64,000 nt of DNA from Janthinobacterium agaricidamnosum (GTDB taxonomy: Bacteria > Pseudomonadota > Gammaproteobacteria > Burkholderiales > Burkholderiaceae_D): positions 4,774,001 to 4,838,000 of the forward strand of contig NZ_CP033019.1 in assembly GCF_003667705.1 (NCBI RefSeq), written 5' to 3'. The notes below the pieces were generated by a model. That model saw only the letters and a program-made list of their open reading frames with translations. It was not told the origin of the DNA and searched no databases. Below, one piece after another: positions 28,531 through 37,587 of this stretch (position 1 is its first letter; the number at the start of each line of letters is the position of its first letter). Made by a program: the position numbers and the translations under genes.

Positions 28531-29160
28531 ATGAAACGATATCTCACCATCATGATGGCCGCATTGACCGTGTTGCTGACCGGATGCGCCACCACCATAC
28601 GCAGCGATGTGACCGTCTTCCATGAGTGGCCCGCGCAATTGCAGGACAAATCGTATGCGTTTGAAGCGCCAGCGGCGGAAGACGACACGCTGGAATACCG
28701 CAGCTACCAGAACCTGGTGCGCGCGGAACTGGCCAAGCACGGCTTCGGCGAAGCTTCCGGCCCCGCGGCAGCCAATTTGCGCGTGGCGATGAATTTTTCC
28801 ACCGTCGACTATCCTGAACGCGTGCTGCAGGCCACCGACCCGTTCTGGTATGGTCCCGGCTACTGGCCTGGCCGCTACGGCTACCGCTACGGCGCATGGC
28901 CAGGCTATGGCCGCTTCGGCTACAACCCCTACTGGTATGGTCCGATGGATGTGGAAGAAAGCGTACGCCACAAATACGAACGCGAATTGCGCATCACCAT
29001 CAATGACCGCAACGGCAAGAAACTGTACGACGTGACCGTGCAATCGACCAGCAACAAGCGCGCCACCTCGCAAGTGATGCCGGCCATGGTAGCGAGCGCC
29101 TTTGCCGACTTCCCCGGCCAGAGCGGCGTGCCACGCAAAGTCGAAGTGAAAATAGAATAA
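28531..29160 (+). CDS. DUF4136 domain lipoprotein
   Basis: The protein has 209 residues. The lipobox LLTGC (cysteine 19) predicts a lipid anchor. The domain begins IRSDVTVFHEW and includes YRSYQNLVRAELAKHGF; this is the DUF4136 pattern. A Tyr/Gly/Pro-rich middle section (PFWYGPGYWPGRYGYRYGAW) is likely a flexible linker. AGGAGGTC precedes the ATG by several bases. It is an isolated gene with a strong hairpin after it. Function is unknown; an outer-membrane role is likely. Confidence 0.85.
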   Translation: MKRYLTIMMAALTVLLTGCATTIRSDVTVFHEWPAQLQDKSYAFEAPAAEDDTLEYRSYQNLVRAELAKHGFGEASGPAAANLRVAMNFSTVDYPERVLQATDPFWYGPGYWPGRYGYRYGAWPGYGRFGYNPYWYGPMDVEESVRHKYERELRITINDRNGKKLYDVTVQSTSNKRATSQVMPAMVASAFADFPGQSGVPRKVEVKIE

Positions 29161-29174
29161 TTTCGTGGCAAGAC

Positions 29175-29217
29175 AAAAAAAACCGGCTGGTGCAGCGATG
29201 CGCCAGCCGGTTTTTTT
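29175..29217. terminator. Bidirectional terminator
   Basis: AACCGGCTGG(TGC) and (GCG)CCAGCCGGTT are paired arms around a short loop, with an A-run on the left and a T-run on the right. It ends both the plus-strand DUF4136 gene and the minus-strand qor transcript. Confidence 0.9.
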
Positions 29218-29233
29218 CATGTCTGTTTTATGC

Positions 29234-29353
29234 CTATGAGTAATACGCCTCGGCGGCAAAGGTGAGCGCGCCGATCAGGGCCACGGCCAACAACAGCACG
29301 ATCAGCAGGCGGCCGAATTTCGGCGCGCCGTCTCTTTCGCTGCCGCCGCTCAT
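29234..29353 (-). CDS. 39-residue membrane peptide downstream of qor
   Basis: The frame begins MSGGSERDGAPKFGRLL and continues IVLLLAVALIGALTF, ending AAEAYYS. It has a polar N-terminus and one membrane helix. Its ATG overlaps the qor stop as ATGA, a normal sign of translational coupling, and the shared terminator lies 17 bases after its TAG. The gene is below usual length cut-offs and has no function that I recognise. Confidence 0.68.
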   Translation of the reverse strand: MSGGSERDGAPKFGRLLIVLLLAVALIGALTFAAEAYYS

Positions 29354-30339
29354 GGCACGATGATGGTCGAACCGGTCGTCTTGCGCCCTTCCAGGTCCGT
29401 GTGCGCCTGGGCGATATTGGCCAGGCTGTAGCGCTGGTTGATCTCGATTTTGACTTCGCCGCTGCTGACGACGCCGAACAGCGAAGTGGCCATCTCTTCC
29501 AGGTTCGCGCGGTTCGAGGCATAGCTGAACAGGGCCGGGCGCGTGATGAAGAGCGAGCCGCGCGAGGCCAGTTCGCTGAGCGTAAATGCCGGCACGGGAC
29601 CGGAGGCGTTGCCGAAGCTGACCATCATGCCCAGCGGCGCCAGACAGTCGAGCGAACCCGTAAACGTATCCTTGCCGATGGAATCGTAGACCACGGAGAC
29701 GCCCTTGCCGCCCGTGATCTCGCGCACGCGCTCGACGAAGTTTTCCGTGTTGTAGTTGATGACGTGGGCCGCGCCATGCGCCTTGGCCAGCGCCGCCTTT
29801 TCATCGGAACCGGCCGTGCCGATCAGGTTCACGCCCAGCACCTTGGCCCACTGGCAGGCGATCAGGCCCACGCCGCCCGCGGCCGCGTGGAACAGAATGG
29901 TATCGCCCGCCTTCAGCGCCACCGTGCGGTGGAACAGGTATTGCACCGTCAAGCCTTGCAGCATCATGGCGGCGGCCGTATCGAAACCGATGCGTTCGGG
30001 CAGCACCAGCAGCAGGGCCGCCGGCAGGTTGCGCTGCTGCGCATACGCGCCATTGATACGCGCCGCGTAGGCCACCCGATCGCCGACCTTCACTTCCGTG
30101 ACGCCCTCGCCCACCGCCTCGACGATGCCCGCGCCTTCCACGCCCAAGCCATTCGGCAGCGGCTGCGGGTACAAGCCCGTGCGGAAATACACGTCGATGA
30201 AATTGAGGCCGATGGCCTCGTGTTTCACGCGCGCCTCGCCGGGACCGGGCGGCGGCAATTCCACATCCACGTATTCCATCACTTCCGGGCCGCCCACGCG
30301 CTGTACGCGAATGGCTTTGGTGGTAATCGTTGCGCTCAC
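29350..30339 (-). CDS. NAD(P)H:quinone oxidoreductase, zeta-crystallin family
   Basis: The protein has 329 residues of the medium-chain dehydrogenase/reductase fold. The NADPH-binding motif AAAGGVGLIACQWAKVLG lies near residue 150. The catalytic-zinc ligands of alcohol dehydrogenases are missing, as in QorA. It probably reduces quinones by one or two electrons using NADPH in the cytoplasm. A 39-residue membrane peptide gene overlaps its end, and mgsA lies upstream by 33 bases on the same strand, so the genes may be one operon. Confidence 0.9.
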   Translation of the reverse strand: MSATITTKAIRVQRVGGPEVMEYVDVELPPPGPGEARVKHEAIGLNFIDVYFRTGLYPQPLPNGLGVEGAGIVEAVGEGVTEVKVGDRVAYAARINGAYAQQRNLPAALLLVLPERIGFDTAAAMMLQGLTVQYLFHRTVALKAGDTILFHAAAGGVGLIACQWAKVLGVNLIGTAGSDEKAALAKAHGAAHVINYNTENFVERVREITGGKGVSVVYDSIGKDTFTGSLDCLAPLGMMVSFGNASGPVPAFTLSELASRGSLFITRPALFSYASNRANLEEMATSLFGVVSSGEVKIEINQRYSLANIAQAHTDLEGRKTTGSTIIVP

Positions 30340-30372
30340 AATATGCTCCTTGAAGAAGAATCGGGAAAAACG

Positions 30373-30762
30373 TCAGGCGGCCGCGCTGGCCCGCGCCTGC
30401 AGCTGCGACAGCACCAAATGCGCCGACGACAGATTCGTTGCGCACGCCACGTTGTGCACGTCGCAGGCGCGCACCAGGGCGTTGATGTCCGGCTCGTGCG
30501 GCTGCGGCGTCATCGGGTCGCGCAGGAAAATCACGCAATCGATCAAGCCTTCCACCAGCAGCGAGCCGATCTGCAAGTCGCCGCCGAACGGGCCCGAATG
30601 CTTGCGCTCGACGGCCAGGCCCAGCTCGTTGATCAGGCGGCCGCCCGTCGTGCCCGTGGCCGACAGTTCGCAGCTCTTGAGGAAATCCAAGTATTCGCCC
30701 GCCAGGGTAATCATGTCATCTTTTTTCTTGTCGTGGGCAATCAGGGCGATGCGTGTTTTCAT
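30373..30762 (-). CDS. mgsA: Methylglyoxal synthase
   Basis: The protein has 129 residues and converts dihydroxyacetone phosphate to methylglyoxal and phosphate. The family pattern is present: [13 protein letters not shown] at the start, TGTTGG in the phosphate loop, [20 protein letters not shown] and the catalytic [20 protein letters not shown] stretch. It is shorter than the E. coli enzyme (152). ATG 30762 is the usual family start; an in-frame ATG at 30774 would add MVRT. The neighbouring quinone reductase could help with reactive carbonyl or redox stress, but that is inference. Confidence 0.92.
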   Translation of the reverse strand: MKTRIALIAHDKKKDDMITLAGEYLDFLKSCELSATGTTGGRLINELGLAVERKHSGPFGGDLQIGSLLVEGLIDCVIFLRDPMTPQPHEPDINALVRACDVHNVACATNLSSAHLVLSQLQARASAAA

Positions 30763-30791
30763 GGTGCGGACCATTTCAGTGAGTGGAAGAA

Positions 30792-31712
30792 TTATTTCTT
30801 TTTCGACAGCAAGTAAATACCGGCCAATACCAGGCTGGTGCCAGCCAGTTGCCAGTTGGTGATCGGTTCGTCGAGGATCATGGCACCGAGGAACAGGGTC
30901 GACACGGGGCCGATCATGCCCGCCTGCGAAGCGACGGGCGCGCCGATGCGTTCGACGGCGATCATCGTCATAAAGACGGGCATCACCGTGCAAAAGATGC
31001 CGTTGAGCAAGGACAAGCCATACACGGGCATGGGCTGGATCAGCAGTTCGACGGGGCGCAGGATGAAAAATTGAGCGATGCAGGCAAAGCTGGCCACGCA
31101 CATCGCGTAGCTGACCAGGCGCATGGAGCCGATACGTTTCACCAGCTCGCCCGAGCCCAGCAGATACACGGCATACGAGCAGGCCGAGCCCAACACGAGG
31201 GTGGAACCGAGCGCCACATTGCTGGCGCCGCCCTGCAAGTCGTGCACGAACACCAGCACGATGCCGCAATACGAGGTGAGCAAGGCCAGCCATTGCAGGC
31301 GGCTGATGCGCTGCTTGAAGTACACGGTGGTAATCAGCAGCACGAAGGTGGGCGTGAGAAACAGGATCAGGCGCTCCAGCCCCACGGAAATGTATTGCAG
31401 GCCCAGGAAGTCCAGATAGCTGGACAGGTAATAGCCGACCAGGCCCAGCCCGACGAGGCGCCAGCGGTCGCTGACCGACAGTGGCGGCTCCGTGCGCATC
31501 TTCCACCAGGCGATGACGGCGAACACGGGCAGCGAGAAGATCATCCTGAAGGCGATCAGGGTGACGGCGTCGATCTGGTAGCGGTACAGCAGCTTGGCGA
31601 CGATGGCCTTGGTGGAAAACAGCACCGCCCCGCCCACGGCGATGGCCAGGCCACCGAGATAGACGGAACGGGGAATAGATGGAGGGGTTGCTTGCGGGGA
31701 ACTGGAGCTCAT
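30792..31712 (-). CDS. EamA/DMT superfamily transporter
   Basis: The permease has 306 residues and about ten hydrophobic segments in two EamA repeats (about residues 20-145 and 165-305). The first repeat contains [14 protein letters not shown], the second [20 protein letters not shown], both typical of drug/metabolite transporters. It lies 29 bases upstream of mgsA on the same strand. Direction and substrate cannot be read from sequence. Confidence 0.88.
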   Translation of the reverse strand: MSSSSPQATPPSIPRSVYLGGLAIAVGGAVLFSTKAIVAKLLYRYQIDAVTLIAFRMIFSLPVFAVIAWWKMRTEPPLSVSDRWRLVGLGLVGYYLSSYLDFLGLQYISVGLERLILFLTPTFVLLITTVYFKQRISRLQWLALLTSYCGIVLVFVHDLQGGASNVALGSTLVLGSACSYAVYLLGSGELVKRIGSMRLVSYAMCVASFACIAQFFILRPVELLIQPMPVYGLSLLNGIFCTVMPVFMTMIAVERIGAPVASQAGMIGPVSTLFLGAMILDEPITNWQLAGTSLVLAGIYLLSKKK

Positions 31713-31756
31713 GCCCAGATTGTAATGGCAAAAGCCAAAGGCGGCGTGGGTGGGGC

Positions 31757-31894
31757 GTAGGTCGGGTTAGCCCAAAGGGCGTAACCCGACACCACCGCAA
31801 TGTAACCCGACACCACCGCAACGTAACCCGCCCCCCATCCCCGCCAACCATGTTGTCGGATTACGCGCGGCATGGCCGCGCTAATCCGACCTAC
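31757..31894. repeat. Block of GTAGGTCGG palindromes and short tandem repeats
   Basis: A copy at 31757-31791 (GTAGGTCGGGTTAG to GTAACCCGACA) is followed by two further partial copies of a 20-base unit (GTAACCCGACACCACCGCAA) and a degenerate third. A second palindrome at 31855-31894 has arms GTCGGATTA and TAATCCGAC with a GC-rich hairpin (GCGCGGC with GCCGCGC). The whole block fills the gap between PhoD and the DMT gene. Confidence 0.78.
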
Positions 31895-31897
31895 CCT

Positions 31898-34381
31898 TTA
31901 CGCCACCACCACCGCCGCCGCGCCCGCCGTCACTGTGGCCGTCGTCACGCGCGCAATCACGTTCGACGGCGCCGCCGTGCCGATCAGTTTATTCACCTGC
32001 TTGAACTGCGCCACCAGCTTGCCTGGCGTCAAGGTCACCACCGTGTAGCCCTGCGCATCCGTATTCAAATGCTTGATCCACGGATTGTTGCCAAGGCCCG
32101 ATAATTGCTGCGCCAGGCCCAGCAGGGTCACGCTGAAGTCAGTGCTCACTTTCAAGCCAGCCTGCACGGCTGATACGGTCGCGTCCAGCTGGGCTTCCGG
32201 CACGCCCTTGGCGGCCAGGGCGCCGCGCAGTTGCACGCGCAACTGCTCCAGCAGGCTGTCGACGGTGGGCGCCGTCTTGCCCATGGTGTAGTCGAGCAGG
32301 TTGACGTCGAGGTTGACCGTGCCCAGGCCCGTGACGGGAATGGCCAACGGATAACTGACGAGAGTGCCGATGTCGCCCAAGGCGCCAGCGGCCGACTTCA
32401 GATAGCTGAAGAAGGAATCCGAGCTGACGCCCGCCGAGACCAGGTCCACCATGACGGGCGTGCCGCCGCCGGCCGCGTCGAAGTCGTCGCTGACCGTGCC
32501 GGCAAAAAACGAGTGGATATCGCCGGTAATGGCGACCACATTGCCGATGGCGTTGTTTTTCAGGTGCGCCATCAAATTCTTGCGCTCGCTGTTGTAGCCA
32601 TCCCACTGGTCGCAATTGAGCAGAAAGCGCGTGAAGAACGGCGCCAGCGCCGCTTGCTGGCCCGACGCGGCGACAAAGCTGGACGCCGCGCCCTTGGCCT
32701 GCACGTCGGGCTTGATCCAGCCGAAGGCGATCACTTGCGCGGCGGCCGCAGGCGAGCCGCTGTTGTAGGCGGCTACCGTGATGCCGGCCTGGGCCGCGCT
32801 CAAGCCGGCTCCGACGGCAGCGGCGCCCTGCGCGCCGGCATTGGCTGCCGCGCCGGCAATGGCCATGGCCGCCGCCTGCGCCACGGACTGCGATGCACCG
32901 GCCGTCGAGGCGGCCACGATGCTTGAGGCCAGCGGCACGCTGCCGCCCACCAGCGGCAAGGTGCCGGCGATGGCCTGGCCCACGTTCGACATCGCGCTCA
33001 GGGCCAGCAAAGTGGCAATCGCATCCGTGCCATTCAAGCCCATGCGCAGCAGGGACACTTCATTGCCCCACAGCTTCCAGGTCGAGGTGGCCGCCTTCAT
33101 CTTGCTTTTCCACCAGTCGCGCTGCGTGCTGCCCAGCATGGCAACAAAGGCCAGCGGGTCGGCGCCGGCCTTTGAGGCGGCCGCCATTTTCTGCCCTTCC
33201 ACGCTGTCGAACAGCGCTTGCGGCACCAGGTAGCGGCTGCCGATGCTGCCCAGCGGCTTGCCCGTGGCCGGGTTGATCGTCGATTCGGCGATTGCATGGT
33301 CGGCGCGGTACAGGCGCTCGTCCGTCATCACCAGCTGCATCAGTTTGCCGAACTGGAAATCGCGGTAGATCTGGATGTTCTGGAAGGTTGTCGCGGCGCT
33401 ATCGAACGTGACGTCGGCCGGCATGTATTCGAACCATGCCTGGTTGGCGCTGCGGCGGCGGGCCGGCTGGTGCAGATCGCTGCCATCAAGCGCCACGATG
33501 CCTTCGTAGGTGGAGGCATCCTGCCAGGCGTCGTCCGTGAATTCATGGTCGTCCCAGATGGCGATGAAGGCAAAGCGCTCGTGCACGGCTTGCAGGCGCG
33601 TATCGGTGCGGTATTTCTTGTACAGGTAGCGGTAATCGGCCACCGTGGTCGCGTATTTCGCGCCGGAGGTGCCGCTTTTATACGTGCCGTCGGGCAATTT
33701 CAGCTGGTCGTGGCGGCTTTCCACGGCACCGCTCTGGAAGGCCTCGCCCACCGTTTCATAGATGTAATCGCCCAGGTGGACGATGAAATCGAGCGATTCG
33801 TTGGCGGCGATGTGCGACAGCGCGCCCCAATGGTTGATGCTCCAGTCCTGGCACGTCAGGTAGGCGAACTGCAGCTGCGACACGTCGCTGGTCGCGGCGG
33901 GCGCCGTCTTGAAACGGCCCACATTGGAGCGCACGTCGCCGGCGATGAACTGGTAAAAATACACCTGGCCCGGCTGCAGGCCCGTCACCTTGTGGCGCAG
34001 CGTATTGTCGAAATCGGCTTTCAGGGGCAGCTTGGCGTCGACGATGGGCGTGCCGGCCAGGGCCGTATTGCCGCCCAGGGCGGCCGTATTGTCGCTGGCG
34101 CTGACGATCAGGCGCACGGCCACGTCCGACTTGCCGGCCACGGCGGGCGCGACGGCGTCGAAACTGGCTGGCACGACGCGCGTCCACAGCATGGCGCTGT
34201 CGGCGCGCGGGTCGCCCGAGGCCACGCTTTGCGGGAATTTCCAGTCGCTGCCCGAGGCCAGCGGCACGCCAGGATCGCTGTGATCGGTGCTGCCGCAGGC
34301 GGCAAGGCCGACGGTGGCCACGGAAACCGTAATAAAGCCGCCCAATTTCAGAAATTGCCGCCTGTCCATTTGACTTGCCAT
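31898..34381 (-). CDS. PhoD-like phosphatase/phosphodiesterase, Tat-exported
   Basis: The protein has 827 residues. The Tat signal (DRRQFLKLGG) ends in a LAAC lipobox, so it may be lipid-anchored. An N-terminal Fn3-like domain (FPQSVASGDPRADSAMLWTR) precedes the metallophosphatase core: LTCQDWSINHWGAL, HLGDYIYETVGEAF, WDDHEFTDDAWQ and, late in the protein, VAITGDIHSFFAG. This is the PhoD family pattern (calcium/iron enzymes releasing phosphate from esters). An Ala/Gly-rich insertion of about 90 residues (near 455-545) interrupts the core. Start 34381 has a GAGGG site. Confidence 0.88.
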   Translation of the reverse strand: MASQMDRRQFLKLGGFITVSVATVGLAACGSTDHSDPGVPLASGSDWKFPQSVASGDPRADSAMLWTRVVPASFDAVAPAVAGKSDVAVRLIVSASDNTAALGGNTALAGTPIVDAKLPLKADFDNTLRHKVTGLQPGQVYFYQFIAGDVRSNVGRFKTAPAATSDVSQLQFAYLTCQDWSINHWGALSHIAANESLDFIVHLGDYIYETVGEAFQSGAVESRHDQLKLPDGTYKSGTSGAKYATTVADYRYLYKKYRTDTRLQAVHERFAFIAIWDDHEFTDDAWQDASTYEGIVALDGSDLHQPARRRSANQAWFEYMPADVTFDSAATTFQNIQIYRDFQFGKLMQLVMTDERLYRADHAIAESTINPATGKPLGSIGSRYLVPQALFDSVEGQKMAAASKAGADPLAFVAMLGSTQRDWWKSKMKAATSTWKLWGNEVSLLRMGLNGTDAIATLLALSAMSNVGQAIAGTLPLVGGSVPLASSIVAASTAGASQSVAQAAAMAIAGAAANAGAQGAAAVGAGLSAAQAGITVAAYNSGSPAAAAQVIAFGWIKPDVQAKGAASSFVAASGQQAALAPFFTRFLLNCDQWDGYNSERKNLMAHLKNNAIGNVVAITGDIHSFFAGTVSDDFDAAGGGTPVMVDLVSAGVSSDSFFSYLKSAAGALGDIGTLVSYPLAIPVTGLGTVNLDVNLLDYTMGKTAPTVDSLLEQLRVQLRGALAAKGVPEAQLDATVSAVQAGLKVSTDFSVTLLGLAQQLSGLGNNPWIKHLNTDAQGYTVVTLTPGKLVAQFKQVNKLIGTAAPSNVIARVTTATVTAGAAAVVVA

Positions 34382-34476
34382 GATGTCGCGCCCTCGATAT
34401 GGTGAAAGCGCGTCACTTTAGCAACAGATTGTGTCATCCTGATGACGGAGCCATGCCGCTTCGCAGGGGGCCGATA

Positions 34477-34485
34477 TGCTAAAAT
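34477..34485 (+). promoter_or_regulatory. Extended -10 motif before yebC
   Basis: TGCTAAAAT (TGnTAAAAT) is an extended -10 promoter element 40 bases before the yebC ATG. No strong -35 is visible, as is normal for extended -10 promoters. Confidence 0.4.
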
Positions 34486-34524
34486 GTCGGCCACAATTGA
34501 ACACCCGTCTAAGGAAGATTCGAC

Positions 34525-35250
34525 ATGGCAGGACATAGCAAATGGGCCAATATCAAGCATAAAAAGGCTGCCACCGATGCCAAGCGCGGCAAAATCTGGA
34601 CGCGCCTGATCAAGGAAATCACGGTCGCGGCCCGCATGGGCGGCGCCGACGCCATCACCAATCCGCGCCTGCGCCTGGCCGTCGACAAGGCGGCTGACGC
34701 CAATATGCCGAAAGACAACGTCCAGCGCGCGATCAACCGCGGCAGCGGCGGCGTCGATGGCGCCAACTATGAAGAAGTGCGCTACGAAGGCTACGGCGTG
34801 GGCGGCGCGGCCGTCATCGTCGAATGCATGACCGACAACAAGGTCCGCACGGTGGCCGAGGTGCGCAACGCCTTCAACAAGAACGGCGGCAACATGGGCA
34901 ACGAAGGCTCCGTCGCCTTCATGTTCCAGCATTGCGGCCAGCTGCTGTTCGCGCCGGGCACCGACGAAGACAAGCTGATGGAAGCGGCCCTGGAAGCGGG
35001 TGCCGACGACGTCATCGCCGATGAAGAAGGCGGCTTCGAAGTGGTCACGCCCGTGCACGATTTCGCCGCCGTCAAGGAAGCGCTGGAAGCGGCCGGCTTC
35101 AAGGCCGAAGTGGCCGAAGTCATCATGAAGCCGGCGACGGAAACCGTCTACGCGGGCGACGACGCCGTCAAGATGCAAAAACTGATCGATGCGCTGGAAC
35201 TGCTGGACGACGTCCAGGAAGTCTTTACGAATGCCTTGATCGAAAACTAA
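34525..35250 (+). CDS. yebC: YebC/PmpR family regulator
   Basis: The protein has 241 residues. The hallmark N-terminus [20 protein letters not shown] is intact, and the acidic middle domain follows ([20 protein letters not shown]). Members act as DNA-binding regulators or, in recent work on some bacteria, as translation factors; the sequence does not tell which. A GGAAGATT site precedes the ATG. purD begins 69 bases downstream on the same strand. Confidence 0.95.
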   Translation: MAGHSKWANIKHKKAATDAKRGKIWTRLIKEITVAARMGGADAITNPRLRLAVDKAADANMPKDNVQRAINRGSGGVDGANYEEVRYEGYGVGGAAVIVECMTDNKVRTVAEVRNAFNKNGGNMGNEGSVAFMFQHCGQLLFAPGTDEDKLMEAALEAGADDVIADEEGGFEVVTPVHDFAAVKEALEAAGFKAEVAEVIMKPATETVYAGDDAVKMQKLIDALELLDDVQEVFTNALIEN

Positions 35251-35319
35251 GCAAAAATATGCTGTACACCTCAAGGGCGGCACCGCCGCCCTGCAACCCA
35301 CACTGAACGAACGGTCCCT

Positions 35320-36588
35320 ATGAAAATTCTGGTAGTCGGCTCTGGCGGCCGCGAACACGCCCTGGCCTGGAAACTGGCCCAGTCCGAACGCATACAGATG
35401 GTGTATGTCGCACCGGGCAACGGCGGCACCGCGCGCGATGCGCGCCTGGTCAATCTCGACATCAGCGACCCGCAATTGCTGGCCGACTTCGTTCAGCAGG
35501 AACACATCGGCCTGACCGTCGTCGGCCCGGAAGTGCCGCTGGCGGCCGGCATCGTCAACCTGTTCCGCTCGCGCGGCCTGAAAATCTTCGGCCCGACCAA
35601 GGAAGCGGCACAACTGGAGTCGTCGAAAGACTTCGCCAAGGCCTTCATGCAGCGCCACGGCATCCCGACGGCCGCCTACCAGACGTTTTCCGACGTCGCT
35701 CCCGCGCATGCCTACGTCGACGCCATGGGCGCGCCGATCGTCATCAAGGCCGACGGCCTGGCCGCCGGCAAGGGCGTGGTCGTCGCCATGACCCTGGAAG
35801 AAGCGCACCAGGCGGTCGACATGATGCTGTCCGATAACCAGTTCGGCGACGCCGGCGCGCGCATCGTCATCGAGGAATTCCTCGCCGGCGAAGAAGCGAG
35901 CTTCATCGTCATGTGCGACGGCAAGAACATCCTGCCGCTGGCCACCAGCCAGGACCACAAGCGCCTGAAGGATCACGACCAGGGCCCGAACACGGGCGGC
36001 ATGGGCGCGTATTCGCCGGCACCCATCGTCACGCCGGCCATGCATGCGCGCGTCATGCGCGAAATCATTGTGCCGACCATCCAGGGCATGGCCAAGGACG
36101 GCATCACGTTCACGGGCTTCCTGTACGCTGGCCTGATGATCGACGACAAGGGCACGCCGAAGACGCTGGAATTCAACTGCCGCATGGGCGACCCGGAAAC
36201 GCAACCCATCATGGCGCGCCTGAAGACCGACCTGGTCACCGTCATGGAACACGCCGTCAACGGCACGCTCGACGCAGTGGAACTGGAATGGGACCGCCGC
36301 ACGGCCGTTGGCGTCGTGATGGCCGCCGCCGGCTACCCTGACGATCCCGTCAAGGGCACGCCGATCGGCGACATCCCGGCCGAAACGCCGGACGCCGTCA
36401 CCTTCCATGCGGGCACCCGCATCGACGGCGAACGCCTGGTCACCAACGGCGGGCGCGTGCTGTGCGTGGTGGGCCTGGGCGACAGCATCAAGATGGCGCA
36501 GAAGCAGGCATATGAAACCGTGGAAAAAATCCATTTCGACGGCGCGCAGTACCGCCGCGACATCGGCTGGCGCGGCCTGAAGCACTAA
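35320..36588 (+). CDS. purD: Phosphoribosylamine-glycine ligase (GARS)
   Basis: The enzyme of 422 residues joins 5-phosphoribosylamine and glycine with ATP, step two of purine synthesis. It starts MKILVVGSGGREHALAWKLA, the purD signature; the ATP-grasp parts are IKADGLAAGKGVVVA and LEFNCRMGDPETQ. The normal bacterial length is about 425. The gene follows yebC. Confidence 0.98.
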   Translation: MKILVVGSGGREHALAWKLAQSERIQMVYVAPGNGGTARDARLVNLDISDPQLLADFVQQEHIGLTVVGPEVPLAAGIVNLFRSRGLKIFGPTKEAAQLESSKDFAKAFMQRHGIPTAAYQTFSDVAPAHAYVDAMGAPIVIKADGLAAGKGVVVAMTLEEAHQAVDMMLSDNQFGDAGARIVIEEFLAGEEASFIVMCDGKNILPLATSQDHKRLKDHDQGPNTGGMGAYSPAPIVTPAMHARVMREIIVPTIQGMAKDGITFTGFLYAGLMIDDKGTPKTLEFNCRMGDPETQPIMARLKTDLVTVMEHAVNGTLDAVELEWDRRTAVGVVMAAAGYPDDPVKGTPIGDIPAETPDAVTFHAGTRIDGERLVTNGGRVLCVVGLGDSIKMAQKQAYETVEKIHFDGAQYRRDIGWRGLKH

Positions 36589-36701
36589 GCACCCAGCACG
36601 CCGCTTTGCGGCAAACGGCGGGGCCGGCGCGGAAGTCATCCGCCCCGGCCCCGTTCATATTGGCGCGCCGGGAAAACCGGCATTGCGCTAAGATGCAGCC
36701 C

Positions 36702-37517
36702 ATGTCCAGCCCCAGCCAACTCCACCCCGCCCTCGCCCAGGTACGCCAGCTCGGCCTGATCACGGACGATGAACTCGACGACGCCATCGCCGAACTGGAC
36801 ATTATCGAACTGCAACGCAGCCATAACGAAGAAGAGGATATCGACGTGCCGGAGCTGGCCGCTGACGCGGGGCTGGTCGACACCCTGGCATGGCTGCTGC
36901 TCACGGACCTGCTGCCGCAGCATGGCTTCCTGCAGCGGGTGCGCGACCTGCCGCGCCAGCATGGCGGCGCGGCCCTGCTCGAGCGCCAGCAACTGGCCGC
37001 CGACGCGCTGCGGCAAGTCAACCGCCAGGCCATCGACACCCTGTACGACGAGGACCTGATCGACCAGTGGCAGCGCGACGCCGCGCACGCCAGCTTGCCT
37101 GCGGACCGCCTGCTCGCCTCGCCGGTTGCCGCCCTGTGCGACATGCTCCGGCAAGGCACCTTGTCCGCGCCCCAATTTGAAGCGCTGCGCCTGCGCGCCC
37201 GCCAGCGCGGCTCGGAACTGGCCGTCATCATCATCGACGCCGCCGCGCGCCAGACCCGCCGCGAGCTGCCCGCCCATGCGCGCCCGGGAACGTGGGTGAA
37301 GGCCGCGCTGATACTGCTGGTACTGGCCTTTGCGGCCAGCGCCATGATCAGCAAGCAAGTGCCCACTCCCGCCGCCGCCACCGCTGAGCAGGGCGCCGAA
37401 CGGCATGACCTGCAGCAGCGCGCCGCGCAGGCCGTGGAAAGTGCGCGCCTGCCCGGCGCCGGACCGGACCTGTCCGTCACCGTGGAGCAGGACGGCGCCG
37501 CGCCGCCGGCGCGCTGA
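36702..37517 (+). CDS. Orphan single-pass membrane protein
   Basis: The protein has 271 residues from ATG 36702 (36693 would add MQP). The N-terminal 200 residues are soluble, acidic and helix-rich, with several LITDDELDDAIAELDIIEL-like stretches and many glutamines; one membrane segment lies at about residues 195-215 (VKAALILLVLAFAASAMI). The C-terminus is Ala/Pro-rich. I recognise no family. It lies 113 bases after purD and 71 before the methyltransferase, on the same strand. Confidence 0.65.
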   Translation: MSSPSQLHPALAQVRQLGLITDDELDDAIAELDIIELQRSHNEEEDIDVPELAADAGLVDTLAWLLLTDLLPQHGFLQRVRDLPRQHGGAALLERQQLAADALRQVNRQAIDTLYDEDLIDQWQRDAAHASLPADRLLASPVAALCDMLRQGTLSAPQFEALRLRARQRGSELAVIIIDAAARQTRRELPAHARPGTWVKAALILLVLAFAASAMISKQVPTPAAATAEQGAERHDLQQRAAQAVESARLPGAGPDLSVTVEQDGAAPPAR

Positions 37518-37587
37518 ACCACGGCGCACTTCCCGCGCCGGCGGTGATGATGGCATACTGCCGTTTTGCCACCAATGCGGGGAAACC

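Noticed and set aside
31757..31835. Short repeats that could suggest a CRISPR array
   Set aside because: Repeats are contiguous, with no unique spacers, and they match dispersed palindromes elsewhere; no cas gene is near.
34348..36639. Minus-strand open frame of 763 codons across yebC and purD
   Set aside because: It covers two fully conserved housekeeping genes and reads as Asp/His/Arg-rich noise.
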